Made by a program: the position numbers and the translations under genes. DNA of 18,796 nt from Pseudomonadota bacterium. GTDB lineage: Bacteria > Pseudomonadota > Gammaproteobacteria > Woeseiales > Woeseiaceae. Numbering within the stretch: the stretch's first letter is position 1; each line of letters starts with the position of its first letter. The stretch covers positions 1 to 18,796 of the forward strand of contig JAPUKV010000159.1 of NCBI GenBank assembly GCA_027295475.1. Reading direction: 5' to 3'. Below are positions 7,002 to 16,952 of this stretch, piece after piece. The notes beneath the pieces are model-generated. The model was not told the origin of the DNA and searched no databases. It saw only the letters and a list, made by a program, of their open reading frames with translations.

Positions 7002-8241
7002 ATGACGGGCTGGTATGAAATATGGATAGGCACGCGATATGTGCGGGCACAGACCAGTAATCGCTTTGTCTCTCTGATCTCGGCCATCTCGATGCTGGGC
7101 ATCGCGATCGCCGTGGCTGTATTGATAATCGTCCTTTCGGTGGTGAACGGCTTCGAACGCGAACTCCAGGACCGGTTGTTGCTGATGTCGTCGCACGCGA
7201 GCATAGAGGACCCACAGGGCGGCCTGACGGACTGGAAAAAGCGCGTCGCCGATGCCACGGCCAACCCCCGCGTGAAGGCTGCCGCGCCCTATGTCGAAGG
7301 CAAGGCCCTGGCTGTTTATGGGCGGCAACTCAGCGGCATCGAATTGCGCGGCATCGATCCCGTACTCGAGAACGAGGTGTCCGGCGTCTCCGGCGTCGTT
7401 ACGAAAGGCAGCCTCTCGAGCCTTGAGGCGCAGGGCTTCGGTATCGTGCTCGGCGCCGAACTGGCGGATGCCCTGCAAGCGGATATTGGCGATAAGGTTT
7501 CGATTACGCTGGCAGAGGGAATTGTAACGCCTGTCGGCCTCGTTCCAAGGACGAAGCGTTTCACGGTAACGGGCATCTATCGCGTCGGCATGTATGAATT
7601 CGATCGACGGTTGGCTTTTATCCATCTCGCGGATGCGCAGAGACTGTATCGCAAAGGAAACAAAGTCAGCGGCTTTCACCTCGCTGTAAATGATATTTAT
7701 GCCGCACCGGCAATCGTTCGAGAGGTTGCGCTCGACGCTGGTGGCGGCGTACTTGTCAGCGACTGGACCCGCCGCCACGTAAACTTCTTCCGCTCAATTC
7801 AGATTACGAAGTCAATCCTGTTCGTTATCCTGCTTCTGGTCGTTGCCGTTGCGGCGTTCAATATTGTGTCGACACTGGTAATGGTAGTGAAGGACAAACA
7901 ATCGGACATCGCGATTTTGCGAACGGTGGGAGCGAGTCCATCCAGCATACTGAAAATTTTCATCACGCAAGGGAGCATCATCGGTGTGGTCGGCACGCTG
8001 GCTGGCGTGGCACTGGGTGTGTTGTTCACAGTAAACCTGGAAACGATCGTCTCGTTCATGGAATCCGCTTTCGGCATCAAGTTTCTGGCAGCCGACGTGT
8101 ATTTCATCAGCGACTTGCCGGCGGATCTGCGCATGCCGGACGTCGTCAGGATAGGGGCCATCGCATTGGTCCTCGCCCTGGCTTCGACTGTTTACCCGGC
8201 CTGGCGCGGTGCGCGCACGATGCCGGCCGAGGCGTTGCGAT

Positions 8242-8249
<8 letters not shown>
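7002..8249 (+). CDS. lolE: Lipoprotein-releasing ABC transporter permease LolE
   Basis: The product is 415 residues, clearly paralogous to the preceding gene. It shares the YEIWIGTRYVRAQTSNRFVSLISAISMLGIAIAVAVLI opening, the NGFERELQDRLL motif after TM1, and a periplasmic domain. It also has the FtsX-type block FNIVSTLVMVVKDKQSDIAILRTVGASP before its last helices. The start is the ATG at 7002, one base after the lolC stop; a longer frame from inside lolC is open but would lose the family N-terminus. It ends PAEALRYE, as lolC does. LolC/LolE form a heterodimer: in E. coli LolE binds the lipoprotein and LolC binds LolA. It overlaps lolD by 8 nt, so translation of the three genes is likely coupled. 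Confidence 0.92.
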
Positions 8250-8952
<703 letters not shown>

Positions 8953-8979
8953 TGTTGCCGGCAGGGTCGCGAAGATTCC

Positions 8980-9501
8980 TTAGCTCTGGTTGTTGCGGCG
9001 CCGACGAGCAGCCACGTAATCGGCCAGCGACGCGCGCCACAAAAGATCGAGCCCGACGTAGCCGATCAGTGCAGCGAGCGCCCCACACAGCATGCAGCCG
9101 AGCAACAGCGGTTGCCAGACATTCAGAAATCCATGTGTCAACCATTCCACTGACAGCTCGAACTCGATAGGTTGAGACTCCAGTCCCAGCAGAAATGAAC
9201 CGACACGGTATGCCAGTCGAAAAATCGGATATATTGTCACGGGGTTCGTCAATAATGTTCCGATGATGGTCGCCGGTATGTTGACTCTCAGGAGAAGCGC
9301 CAAGAGTACGGCCGTCAGCGTATGTGCCGGGAAGGGCAGAAACGCGACAAAAAGTCCCAGCGAAAAGCCGGGTACGACCGTCTTCCGCCGTATGCCCCAG
9401 TACGCCGGGTTATGCAGCAGGTCACGAAACGGGCTCAAATACCACTGTTGACTGATTTTGTGGCGTTTGAACGCAAATTTCCTAAAAAACCGCCTTGGCA
9501 T
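8980..9501 (-). CDS. DUF2062 membrane protein
   Basis: The product is 173 residues. A basic N-terminus (MPRRFFRKFAFKRHK) is followed by NPAYWGIRRKTVVPGFSLGLFVAFLPFPAHTLTAVLLALLLRVNIPATIIGTLLTNP, which is the conserved part of DUF2062. It has one or two hydrophobic hairpins at about 43-75 and a pair of helices at about 125-160, and ends in a basic tail (ARRRRNN). It should be a small inner-membrane protein with no established function. It runs opposite to comEC with 63 bp between the starts, and converges on lolD. The same neighbourhood (Lol genes, DUF2062, ComEC) occurs in pseudomonads as I recall, which hints at an envelope role but proves nothing. Confidence 0.85.
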   Translation of the reverse strand: MPRRFFRKFAFKRHKISQQWYLSPFRDLLHNPAYWGIRRKTVVPGFSLGLFVAFLPFPAHTLTAVLLALLLRVNIPATIIGTLLTNPVTIYPIFRLAYRVGSFLLGLESQPIEFELSVEWLTHGFLNVWQPLLLGCMLCGALAALIGYVGLDLLWRASLADYVAARRRRNNQS

Positions 9502-9564
9502 TCGAGACTGAATCCGGTTCGATGGTAAGCAGCATCATAACGATAAACCGCAGGGAAGCGGAAC

Positions 9565-11871
9565 ATGCTTATGCTTTGCTTGTGCGCATTGGCAGGCGCC
9601 TACACGCTGCAGTTATGCAGTAATTTGCCCGATAAATTCCTGTTAATTGTCCTTGTTCCTGTATCGCTTGCCGCTTTTTTTGCCCCGGGAATACGATTTG
9701 CCGGCGCCTATCTGCTTGGGCTGCTGCTGCTCGCGTTCGCCGCACATGGTGTCATCGATGCCAGGCTGTCGCCGGCGCTGGTAGGGAAAACCATCAGGAT
9801 AGATGCGCGCGTCGCTGACTTTCCCAAAGACCGTGGTGCGTCACTGAGCTTCCTGGTAGAACCTGTGGGCCGTGATGACCTGCCCGGCAGGATTCGACTG
9901 AGCTGGTTTGAAGCGACAACGAGACCTGCCCTCGGCGAGACATGGCAGTTTGAGGTGCGTTTGCGGCGACCGCGAGGCTTTTCGAATCCCGGCGGTTTCG
10001 ACTACGAAGCCTGGCTCTTTCGGCAGGCCATCGGCGCGACCGGCTACGTTGTCAACGGTTCGAACAACGTTCGGCGCGACGATCGGGCTGTTGATCGGAT
10101 TTCCCGCCTGCGGCAGCGGTTCGCAGCCCGAATCGACGCACGTTTGCCCGACGATGACGCCTCGGCCGTCGTGCTGGCGGTGGCCGTTGGCGCGCGACAT
10201 ACCATCACGCGGGAACAATGGAAGCGCTACGCGGCTACCGGAACAAGCCACCTGATGGCGATATCCGGTCTTCACATTGGTCTTGCCGCCGGTGGCGTGT
10301 TTTTCCTGAGCTGGTTCCTGCTGTCCTTTTTTTGCCGCAGAGCCAACATCAGGGATTGTGCGGCAGTCATTGCGGCAATTGCTGCTTTGGCTTACGCCGA
10401 AATTTCCGGCTTTGCAGTGCCGGCCCGGCGGGCTGTCCTGATGACAATTATTTTTGTGTTGGCCGGCCTTCTTCGTCGTCAAATATCTCCTGCGCGCCTG
10501 CTTGCCATTTGCTGCCTTACAATTCTGATAACAGATCCGCTCGCAATTCAGGCGCCCGGCTTCAAGCTTTCTTTCGCCGCTGTCGCGATACTGTTCTGGC
10601 ATTTTCGGGTAACGCGGATTCCTGCGTTTGCCGTGAACAATCACTCCGTTGCGATGTTGTTGAACGGCATACGACGTTTGTCTTCTACCCAGGTTGCACT
10701 TTTACTCGGTCTTTTTCCCCTGACGGTGCTGCTGTTTGATCGGGTCGCCATTGTCGCGCCTTTCGTCAACTTGCTGGCGTTACCGGTTTTCAACTTTCTT
10801 ACGGTTCCTGCCTGCCTGCTCGGCCTGATGCTCGATGGACCGTTTCAGCCGGCGGGCAACATTGCGCTCGACATCGCATATCGAAGCGTCAGTCTCGTGC
10901 TTTGGCTGATCCGGCACGCGGCCGAATTGCCGCTCGCAAACTTTCATATCGCGCGGTCGGAGGGCTTCATCGTTTTGACGGCACTATTGCCTTCGCTTTG
11001 GTCGCTGGCTCCGCCCGGCTGGCCGGGACGCAAACTGGCCCTGGTTGCCGCGCTGGCAATAATTCTCTACAGGCCGCCGCCACCACCGCAGGATTGCATT
11101 GATATCCACGTGCTCGATGTGGGTCAGGGTCTCGCTGTTGTCCTGCGGACGCACCGGCATGCAGCCGTTTTTGATACCGGTCCGTCGTTTCGCGGTGGCA
11201 GCGATACCGGTCAGCTTGTCCTGGTGCCCTTTCTCAGGAGCGAGGGCATTGCTTCGCTCGACTTGCTGTTGGTCAGCCATGCGGACCAGGATCATTCAGG
11301 AGGTGCGCGGTCACTGACAGAGGAAATCGGCATAAAAAGGATGCTGACCGGGGAAGCGCTTGAGCATATCGATCTGCGGCAGGAATGGTGTCACTTGGGC
11401 GAGCGTTGGCATTGGGACGGCATCGAGTTCGCAGTCATACACCCTGCGGAGTCGGGCCGCTGGCACGGCAACAATGCGTCCTGTGTCCTGGAGCTTCGCA
11501 TTGACCGACACAGGGTTATTCTCACCGGTGATATCGAAGCACCGGTGGAGAGTCTGCTGGCGCGTAGCGGTGTTCTTGCGCCCGCCGACATCGTATTGAT
11601 TCCGCACCACGGCAGTCGCACCTCATCCAGTGAGGAGTTCGTCAGGAGCATCCGACCGAAAGTGGCTATCGTTTCCGCCGGTTTCAACAACCGCTGGGGG
11701 TTCCCCAAGGAGGATATTGTCAGCTTGTGGCGGAGTGCCGGTGCCGAGGTGCTGAATACGGCCAGTTCCGGGGCCATCAGCTACCGGATCTGCCGCGATG
11801 ATGGCATACGGCGCCTTGCCGAACACCGGCGGGACGGTCGCAAGTACTGGCATCAAGATTCCGGGAAATGA
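9565..11871 (+). CDS. comEC: DNA internalisation competence protein ComEC/Rec2
   Basis: The product is 768 residues, typical for ComEC, the inner-membrane channel for single-stranded DNA in natural transformation. The N-terminus has several helices then a DUF4131-like OB region (about 70-160, VGKTIRIDARVADFP). The central Competence domain includes GTSHLMAISGLHIGLAAGG and FAVPARRAVLM and many membrane helices. The C-terminal beta-lactamase-like domain begins IHVLDVGQGLAVVLRT, with DTGPS, the metal motif H572-A-D-Q-D576-H577, LTGDIE and a late IPHHGS (H681-H682). All expected metal ligands I can check are present. A purine-rich AGGGAAGCGG precedes the ATG. The rest of the competence machinery is outside the window, so whether the host is transformable is unknown. 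Confidence 0.95.
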   Translation: MLMLCLCALAGAYTLQLCSNLPDKFLLIVLVPVSLAAFFAPGIRFAGAYLLGLLLLAFAAHGVIDARLSPALVGKTIRIDARVADFPKDRGASLSFLVEPVGRDDLPGRIRLSWFEATTRPALGETWQFEVRLRRPRGFSNPGGFDYEAWLFRQAIGATGYVVNGSNNVRRDDRAVDRISRLRQRFAARIDARLPDDDASAVVLAVAVGARHTITREQWKRYAATGTSHLMAISGLHIGLAAGGVFFLSWFLLSFFCRRANIRDCAAVIAAIAALAYAEISGFAVPARRAVLMTIIFVLAGLLRRQISPARLLAICCLTILITDPLAIQAPGFKLSFAAVAILFWHFRVTRIPAFAVNNHSVAMLLNGIRRLSSTQVALLLGLFPLTVLLFDRVAIVAPFVNLLALPVFNFLTVPACLLGLMLDGPFQPAGNIALDIAYRSVSLVLWLIRHAAELPLANFHIARSEGFIVLTALLPSLWSLAPPGWPGRKLALVAALAIILYRPPPPPQDCIDIHVLDVGQGLAVVLRTHRHAAVFDTGPSFRGGSDTGQLVLVPFLRSEGIASLDLLLVSHADQDHSGGARSLTEEIGIKRMLTGEALEHIDLRQEWCHLGERWHWDGIEFAVIHPAESGRWHGNNASCVLELRIDRHRVILTGDIEAPVESLLARSGVLAPADIVLIPHHGSRTSSSEEFVRSIRPKVAIVSAGFNNRWGFPKEDIVSLWRSAGAEVLNTASSGAISYRICRDDGIRRLAEHRRDGRKYWHQDSGK

Positions 11872-11937
11872 GCGCTTGCCGGGGAGCAATTTTCGGCTGG
11901 CCGCTGTATATTCCGATTTTCCTCCGAGTCAGTTTAT

Positions 11938-12564
11938 ATGGTTGAAATCGTCAAATCCGGCGGCTGGTTGATGGTGCCGATTATCCTGTGTGCGATTATC
12001 GCAATGGGTATCATGCTCGAGCGATTCTGGACACTGCAACAAAAGCGCGTAATACCGGAAGATCTGACCAGCAAGGTCTGGGGTTGGGTCAAGAAAGACC
12101 AGCTCGATCAGGGTCAGATTCAAGTCCTGCACCAGGGCTCCGCGTTAGGCCAGATCCTGGCTGCAGGCCTGATCAATCGCGACTACGAGCGGGCGGTCAT
12201 GAAAGACAGTATCGAGGAAACCGGTCGTCATGTCGTTCATGAACTGCAGCGATACCTGGACACCCTGGGTACCGTCGCAGCGATTTCGCCGTTGCTGGGA
12301 CTGCTTGGCACAGTCATCGGCATGGTCAAGGTATTTGCGGCGATCACGACGCATGGCGTCGGCAATCCGACCGTCCTGGCTGGCGGTATTGCCGAGGCCC
12401 TGATTACGACGGCCGCCGGCCTGACCGTCGCCATACCGGCACTCATCGGCTATCGCTTCTACAGTAACCGGGTTGATACGCTGGTGATCGACATGGAGAA
12501 GGAGGCGATCAAGCTTGTCGAAGCACTGCATCGCCGTCAGGCGTCTTCCGGCAAGAAGAAATGA
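11938..12564 (+). CDS. exbB: ExbB/TolQ-family proton channel subunit
   Basis: The product is 208 residues with the MotA/TolQ/ExbB layout. TM1 is at the N-terminus (GGWLMVPIILCAIIAMGIMLERFW), then comes a cytoplasmic segment. Two further helices form the conserved block, YLDTLGTVAAISPLLGLLGTVIGMVKVF then GGIAEALITTAAGLTVAIPALIGYRFY. Five copies with an ExbD dimer form a proton-driven motor in the inner membrane. The gene starts 66 nt after comEC with only a weak GAG as ribosome binding site, and ends overlapping exbD by 4 nt. No TonB or TolA is adjacent, so the partner is unknown. This two-gene pair ahead of msbA/lpxK is common in gammaproteobacteria. TolQ-like function cannot be excluded. Confidence 0.9.
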   Translation: MVEIVKSGGWLMVPIILCAIIAMGIMLERFWTLQQKRVIPEDLTSKVWGWVKKDQLDQGQIQVLHQGSALGQILAAGLINRDYERAVMKDSIEETGRHVVHELQRYLDTLGTVAAISPLLGLLGTVIGMVKVFAAITTHGVGNPTVLAGGIAEALITTAAGLTVAIPALIGYRFYSNRVDTLVIDMEKEAIKLVEALHRRQASSGKKK

Positions 12565-12986
12565 ACTTCAACGTTCGTCCACGCTTGGAACCTGAAGTCA
12601 ACATGACGTCGTTGATCGACGTCGTACTGCTGTTGCTGATTTTCTTCATGGTCTCCACGAGTTTCGTCAAGCAGTCTCAAATCACGATCAGGCTGCCCGC
12701 AGCGGATAGTGAGGCAGTCGTCGAAGAAGTTGCTGATCACCTCGAAATCATGATCACGGAACAAGGCACTTACCTCATCAACGGGCGTGAACTCATCAAC
12801 AGCCGTCCGGAAACGATCAGAAACGCGCTGCAAAAGCTCTCGGGCGGTAACACGAGATTACCGCTGACGATCAGCGCCGACGCAAATGCCCGCCATCAGC
12901 ATGTCGTCACCGCAATGGACGTTGCCGGCAAACTCGGCTTCGTGAAGATTAGTATCGCCACCGTCAACGATCCGACTGAACAGTGA
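12561..12986 (+). CDS. exbD: ExbD/TolR-family proton channel subunit
   Basis: The product is 141 residues. A short cytoplasmic N-terminus (NFNVRPRLEPEVNMTSLIDV) leads into a single helix. The invariant proton-carrying aspartate sits at D20, at the start of IDVVLLLLIFFMVSTSF. The remainder is a periplasmic ExbD/TolR domain (TIRLPAADSEAV... LPLTISADANARHQHVVTAMDVAGKLGFVKISIAT). The gene overlaps exbB by 4 nt (ATGA) and overlaps msbA by 4 nt, so the three are translated as a coupled set. Length and motif order are normal for the family. Confidence 0.92.
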   Translation: MNFNVRPRLEPEVNMTSLIDVVLLLLIFFMVSTSFVKQSQITIRLPAADSEAVVEEVADHLEIMITEQGTYLINGRELINSRPETIRNALQKLSGGNTRLPLTISADANARHQHVVTAMDVAGKLGFVKISIATVNDPTEQ

Positions 12987-14749
12987 TCGTAAAACTTGAT
13001 CCGCATAACGTAGCCGTATACCGACGTCTCTGGCGGTACGCTACTCCGTACTGGGTAATTGGCAGCGCCGCGATTGTGGCTATGGCTACCGCGGCTGGTG
13101 TCGAGGCGACTCTGATTATCCTCTTGAAACCGCTGACCGATCAGACACTCGTCGAGCACAATCTCGAGACGGCGCGCTGGATGCCCTGGGCGTTCATCGG
13201 CATTTTCATCGTGAGGGGCCTGGCCGGGTACACGTCCGAATATAGTCTGGGCTGGATCGGTCGCGGGGTGATCAGCTCGCTACGGCGCGACGTGTTTCAG
13301 AAGTTCCTGACACTGCCAACTCGATTTTTCGAAATGCAGGCCACAGGTCCGCTGCTGGCCCGCATGACCTACAACGTCGAGATGGTTGCGGAGGCCAGCG
13401 CGAATGTCGTCACGGTCATGGTGCGCGATTTGCTGACAGTAGTTGCGTGTATCGGCGTCATGCTCTGGCACAGTATCCGCTTGACGGCATTTGTTGCGAT
13501 TGTCGTCCCGCTGATTGCGATAACCGTGCGGGTACTGAGCGGGGCCTTCAGGCGCTACAGCGGACGTATCCAGGACTCCATTGGTGACGTGACGCGCGTT
13601 TCCGAGGAAGTTCTCATGGGAAACCGTATCGTCAAGGTTTTTGGCGGCCACGAATACGAAAGGAATCGCATCGCCGAGGCCGACGGGAAAAACCGAAAAC
13701 AGAACATGAAACTGATCAACGCGCGCGCACTCGGTGTGGCCGTGACACAGGTCCTGTTCGCATTCGGTATCGCCGGTGTCATTTACGTTGCCGGCAAAGA
13801 AGCGGCCATGGGCAGCCTGAGCCCGGGAACATTCATTTCTTTTATCGGTGCGATGATCCTGATGTTACAGCCGTTGAGGCGACTGACTACCCTGAACGCG
13901 TCTCTTCAGCGTGGCATAACGGCTGCTGATAGCCTGTTCAGCATCATGGACGAACCCGACGAAGTCGATTCGGGCACGTTTCGAAAGGACCGTGTCGACG
14001 GAACGGTCGAGTTCAAGAACGTGAATTTTTCCTATGGCGGAAGGAATGCCCCGGTCCTGAGAGACCTGTCGGTCCGGATCGAAGCAGGCAGTTCACTTGC
14101 TATCGTTGGCCACTCGGGCAGTGGCAAATCCACGCTCGTCAGCCTGCTGCCGCGCTTTTACGACGTCGAGTCAGGCACGATCCTCCTCGATGACAGGCCG
14201 GTGGAGGAATATACACTTGAGAACCTCCGCGACAATATCAGCCTCGTGACCCAGGACGTCGTGCTGTTCAATGACACGATCGCCAACAACCTTGCGTACG
14301 GGCAGCTCCGACAATGTTCACGCGCGGATCTTCTCCGAGCCGCGGAAGCGGCGCATGTTATTGATTTTATTAAAGAAATGCCAGAGGGGCTCGAGACGAT
14401 GGTGGGTGACCGCGGGGTGCTTTTGTCGGGCGGACAAAGACAGCGTATCGCAATCGGCAGGGCGCTACTCAAGGATGCACCGGTACTCATTCTGGACGAG
14501 GCCACGTCGTCGCTCGACACAAAATCGGAACGTCACATACAGGATGCGCTGAAACATCTGATGAAGAATCGTACGACGCTCGTGATTGCGCACCGACTGT
14601 CGACCGTGGAAGGTGCAGATCGCATCATTGTGCTGGACAAAGGCAGTATTGTTGAATCTGGAACGCACCGCGAGCTCATCGCACATGATGGCCTGTACGC
14701 CGATCTGTATCGCATGCAATTCAGCGATGAACAAAACGGCGACAGCTGA
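12983..14749 (+). CDS. msbA: Lipid A export ABC transporter MsbA
   Basis: The product is 588 residues, a half-transporter with an N-terminal six-helix domain (about 15-310) fused to an ABC ATPase. Walker A is GHSGSGKST (376 onward), with LVTQDVVLFNDTIANNLAYG around the Q-loop. The ABC signature LLSGGQRQRIAIGRALL is near 480-495, Walker B is VLILDEATSSLD near 505-515, and the H-loop is IAHRLST. The sequence IARFYDVESG-like LPRFYDVESGTILLDD is typical. The dimer flips the lipid A-core across the inner membrane. The start is a GTG at 12983 in a GTGA overlap with the exbD stop, giving MIVKLDPHNVAVYRRLWRYATPYW. Its position directly before lpxK separates it from other MsbA-like exporters and supports the lipid A role. 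Confidence 0.94.
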   Translation: MIVKLDPHNVAVYRRLWRYATPYWVIGSAAIVAMATAAGVEATLIILLKPLTDQTLVEHNLETARWMPWAFIGIFIVRGLAGYTSEYSLGWIGRGVISSLRRDVFQKFLTLPTRFFEMQATGPLLARMTYNVEMVAEASANVVTVMVRDLLTVVACIGVMLWHSIRLTAFVAIVVPLIAITVRVLSGAFRRYSGRIQDSIGDVTRVSEEVLMGNRIVKVFGGHEYERNRIAEADGKNRKQNMKLINARALGVAVTQVLFAFGIAGVIYVAGKEAAMGSLSPGTFISFIGAMILMLQPLRRLTTLNASLQRGITAADSLFSIMDEPDEVDSGTFRKDRVDGTVEFKNVNFSYGGRNAPVLRDLSVRIEAGSSLAIVGHSGSGKSTLVSLLPRFYDVESGTILLDDRPVEEYTLENLRDNISLVTQDVVLFNDTIANNLAYGQLRQCSRADLLRAAEAAHVIDFIKEMPEGLETMVGDRGVLLSGGQRQRIAIGRALLKDAPVLILDEATSSLDTKSERHIQDALKHLMKNRTTLVIAHRLSTVEGADRIIVLDKGSIVESGTHRELIAHDGLYADLYRMQFSDEQNGDS

Positions 14750-14779
14750 AACGGCGCCGACCGGCAGGGCGGTCCGCCA

Positions 14780-15823
14780 GTGATTCGTCACGTGCAAGAC
14801 CTGACCCAACGTATCTGGTATGAGGATTCGGCCGCGTATTGGATGCTCCTGCCGCTGAGTTGGCTGTTTGCCGGAATCGTCTCAGCCCGGCGAAATCTCT
14901 TTGCGCGCGGTGTGCTACGAAGTGTCCCGGTCAATGTACCGGTTGTGGTCGTCGGCAACATAACTGTCGGCGGCACCGGCAAGACGCCGGTGACGATCTG
15001 GCTTGCACTGCAACTGAAAGAACGCGGTATGCGGCCCGGCATCGTAAGCAGGGGTTATGCAGGATTGGTTGGTCGCAACCCGCGGCAAGTGACCGCTGGC
15101 AGCGATCCCGACGCTGTTGGGGATGAAGCCGTCTTGATGGCGAAACGCAGCGCGTGTCCCGTTGTCGTCCACCCGGATCGTGTCCGTGCTGCACAGGAAT
15201 TAGCTGGCCTGGGCGTTGACGTAATCATTGCCGACGACGGACTGCAGCACTATCGCCTTGCACGAAATTATGAGATTGCCGTCATCGATGGCACGCGTGG
15301 CTTTGGCAACGGCAAGTTACTTCCCGCCGGACCACTGCGCGAACCTGTATCGCGCCTCAAGTCAGTCGATCGCGTGCTCGTGAACAAGAGCGTCATGCGC
15401 AGTGAACACGCGATCAGGGAATTGCCTGCAGGACTTGCTGTGACCGACTTCTACCTGAAAGGCACGATGGTCCGAAGCCTGGATGAGCGCGAAGAGGCGC
15501 CGCTGGCCAAATTTGCGGGCAGGCAGGTTCATGCGGTGGCCGCGATTGGCAACCCGGGGCGCTTTTTTACGTTTCTCGAATCGCATGGTATGCAGGTCAT
15601 CGAACACCCATTCCCGGATCACAGCAGACTGACCGAGAATGATTTGCGCTACGATGACGGGCTCGATGTCCTGATGACGGAGAAGGACGCCGTCAAATAT
15701 GCCAACCTTTTTATCGAGCGATGCTGGTATGTACCGGTCGAGGTAACGGTTGACCGGCCGCAGGACTGGCTTGATGAACTGCAAGCGAGACTGTCGGCGA
15801 TAACCCTGCAGGACAAGGCATGA
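14780..15823 (+). CDS. lpxK: Tetraacyldisaccharide 4'-kinase LpxK
   Basis: The product is 347 residues. LpxK phosphorylates the 4' position of the lipid A disaccharide precursor at the inner face of the inner membrane, using ATP. The N-terminal membrane-binding segment (LLPLSWLFAGIVSARRNLF) is present. The P-loop is VGNITVGGTGKTP (V58-P70, with GGTGKT at 64-69). IVSRGY follows, then GDEAVLMA and IIADDGLQHYRLAR (D152-D153), which are LpxK signatures. A late LMTEKDAVKYA block completes the family pattern. The start is a GTG at 14780, 30 nt after msbA, with a poor ribosome binding site. The end overlaps kdsB by 4 nt. Confidence 0.96.
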   Translation: MIRHVQDLTQRIWYEDSAAYWMLLPLSWLFAGIVSARRNLFARGVLRSVPVNVPVVVVGNITVGGTGKTPVTIWLALQLKERGMRPGIVSRGYAGLVGRNPRQVTAGSDPDAVGDEAVLMAKRSACPVVVHPDRVRAAQELAGLGVDVIIADDGLQHYRLARNYEIAVIDGTRGFGNGKLLPAGPLREPVSRLKSVDRVLVNKSVMRSEHAIRELPAGLAVTDFYLKGTMVRSLDEREEAPLAKFAGRQVHAVAAIGNPGRFFTFLESHGMQVIEHPFPDHSRLTENDLRYDDGLDVLMTEKDAVKYANLFIERCWYVPVEVTVDRPQDWLDELQARLSAITLQDKA

Positions 15824-16569
15824 GTGAATTTGTTGTAGTAATACCTGCGCGCTACGCATCGGAGCGACTGCCCGGCAAGCCGCTGCGTACGATAGCAGGC
15901 AAGCCCATGCTGCAACACGTCTATGAGCGAGGCAGGGAAAGCAATGCCAGAGAAGTCATTATTGCAACCGACGATCAGAAAATTTTCAATGCAGCAGAAA
16001 GTTTTGGTGCGTCTGTGCGCATGACTGACAGTCAGCATCGCTCGGGTTCGGAACGAATTGCAGAAATCAGCGAGCAGATGAACTGGCCTGATGAGAAAAT
16101 CATAATAAATTTGCAGGGTGACGAACCCTTGATGCCCGCCGAGCTGATCAACCAGTGTGCTGCGTTGCTGGACGACAGTTCGGTGCAAATGGCAACGCTT
16201 GCGTCGCCGCTTACTTCAAGAGAAGATTTTGAGAACCCTAACATCGTCAAAGTTGTTTGCGACCTCGACGGCAATGCGATTTACTTCAGCCGTGCGCCGC
16301 TTCCGTACTCGAGGCACGAAAAAACCGATAAACTTGCAGTGCAAAGTGCCATGCACCACCACGGAATTTATGCCTATCGCTGTGCGGCCCTCAGAAAAAT
16401 CGTGGCCGCAGAGCGCTCGGATCTGGAGGCCTGCGAGCAGCTCGAGCAGCTACGCGCCCTTGCGATCGGACTCAAGATCAGGGTGGCCAGAGCCCTCAGC
16501 AGGCCCCCGGCAGGGGTCGACACCGAGGCAGACCTGGCTCAGGTCGAACGCCTGTTGTCGGGACAATAA
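15820..16569 (+). CDS. kdsB: 3-deoxy-manno-octulosonate cytidylyltransferase (CMP-Kdo synthetase)
   Basis: The product is 249 residues, normal for KdsB, the cytoplasmic enzyme that activates Kdo with CTP for attachment to lipid IVA. The nucleotide-binding N-terminus is FVVVIPARYASERLPGKPL (P9 to L22). IIATDD is near 46-51, and the conserved QGDEPLMP runs from Q99. FSRAPLPYSR and HHGIYAYR follow later, and the end is ARPPAGVDTEADLAQVERLL-like, all as in the family. The ATG overlaps the lpxK stop (ATGA). The Trm112/YcaR-like small gene that often sits between lpxK and kdsB is absent, so the two are directly coupled. No clear terminator follows. Confidence 0.97.
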   Translation: MSEFVVVIPARYASERLPGKPLRTIAGKPMLQHVYERGRESNAREVIIATDDQKIFNAAESFGASVRMTDSQHRSGSERIAEISEQMNWPDEKIIINLQGDEPLMPAELINQCAALLDDSSVQMATLASPLTSREDFENPNIVKVVCDLDGNAIYFSRAPLPYSRHEKTDKLAVQSAMHHHGIYAYRCAALRKIVAAERSDLEACEQLEQLRALAIGLKIRVARALSRPPAGVDTEADLAQVERLLSGQ

Positions 16570-16637
16570 TATCAATGTTATCAGTGCCGTATGATGGATA
16601 ATTCACATATCAGTGTTCTTATGACCGACAGCGGACA

Positions 16638-16952
16638 TCACCAGCTCACACACTTCGCGAACTGATAATCATAGCGGGTGAATTTTTGCCTGAGCCTCGT
16701 CGACCGCGCGTGAATCATCATCACACCACCCGCTTCGCTACACGCCTGCAGCCTTGCCGCGTAGCGTTCCCTCGCAAGGATGAGCGCATCATCGTGCGCG
16801 TACTGTTTATCCTCTGCTGCAATTCTCTTATCGACCAGAGACCGGTCGCCGGTGAAATGTGATTGTTCGATAAGGTCTTGTGTGCTGGGCGCACAACCAA
16901 ACAACAGATACAACGATAGTATGCTTAATGCTTTCATTTTGACGGAACCCAA
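16638..16952 (-). CDS. Small predicted lipoprotein of unknown function
   Basis: The product is about 104 residues. MKALSILSLYLLFGC is a lipoprotein signal peptide with lipobox LFGC, so the mature protein starts at that Cys (residue 20) with APST after it. The mature part is hydrophilic, with two further cysteines (QACSEAGG and the terminal AKCVSW) that could form a disulfide. Two starts are possible. A TTG at 16950-16952 has GGGAG five nt before it, while the ATG five codons later has no ribosome binding site. I prefer the TTG. No known domain is recognised. It converges on kdsB with 68 bp between stops. Confidence 0.6.
   Translation of the reverse strand: MGSVKMKALSILSLYLLFGCAPSTQDLIEQSHFTGDRSLVDKRIAAEDKQYAHDDALILARERYAARLQACSEAGGVMMIHARSTRLRQKFTRYDYQFAKCVSW

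Noticed and set aside
6473..7264. Minus-strand ORF of 263 codons across the lolC/lolE junction, and a similar one at 6987-7778
   Set aside because: Both are antisense to two unmistakable permease genes, and their translations are low-complexity and histidine/aspartate-rich without family resemblance.
9841..10644. Minus-strand ORF of 267 codons inside comEC
   Set aside because: It is a shadow of the comEC Competence domain, with no start signal and no domain.
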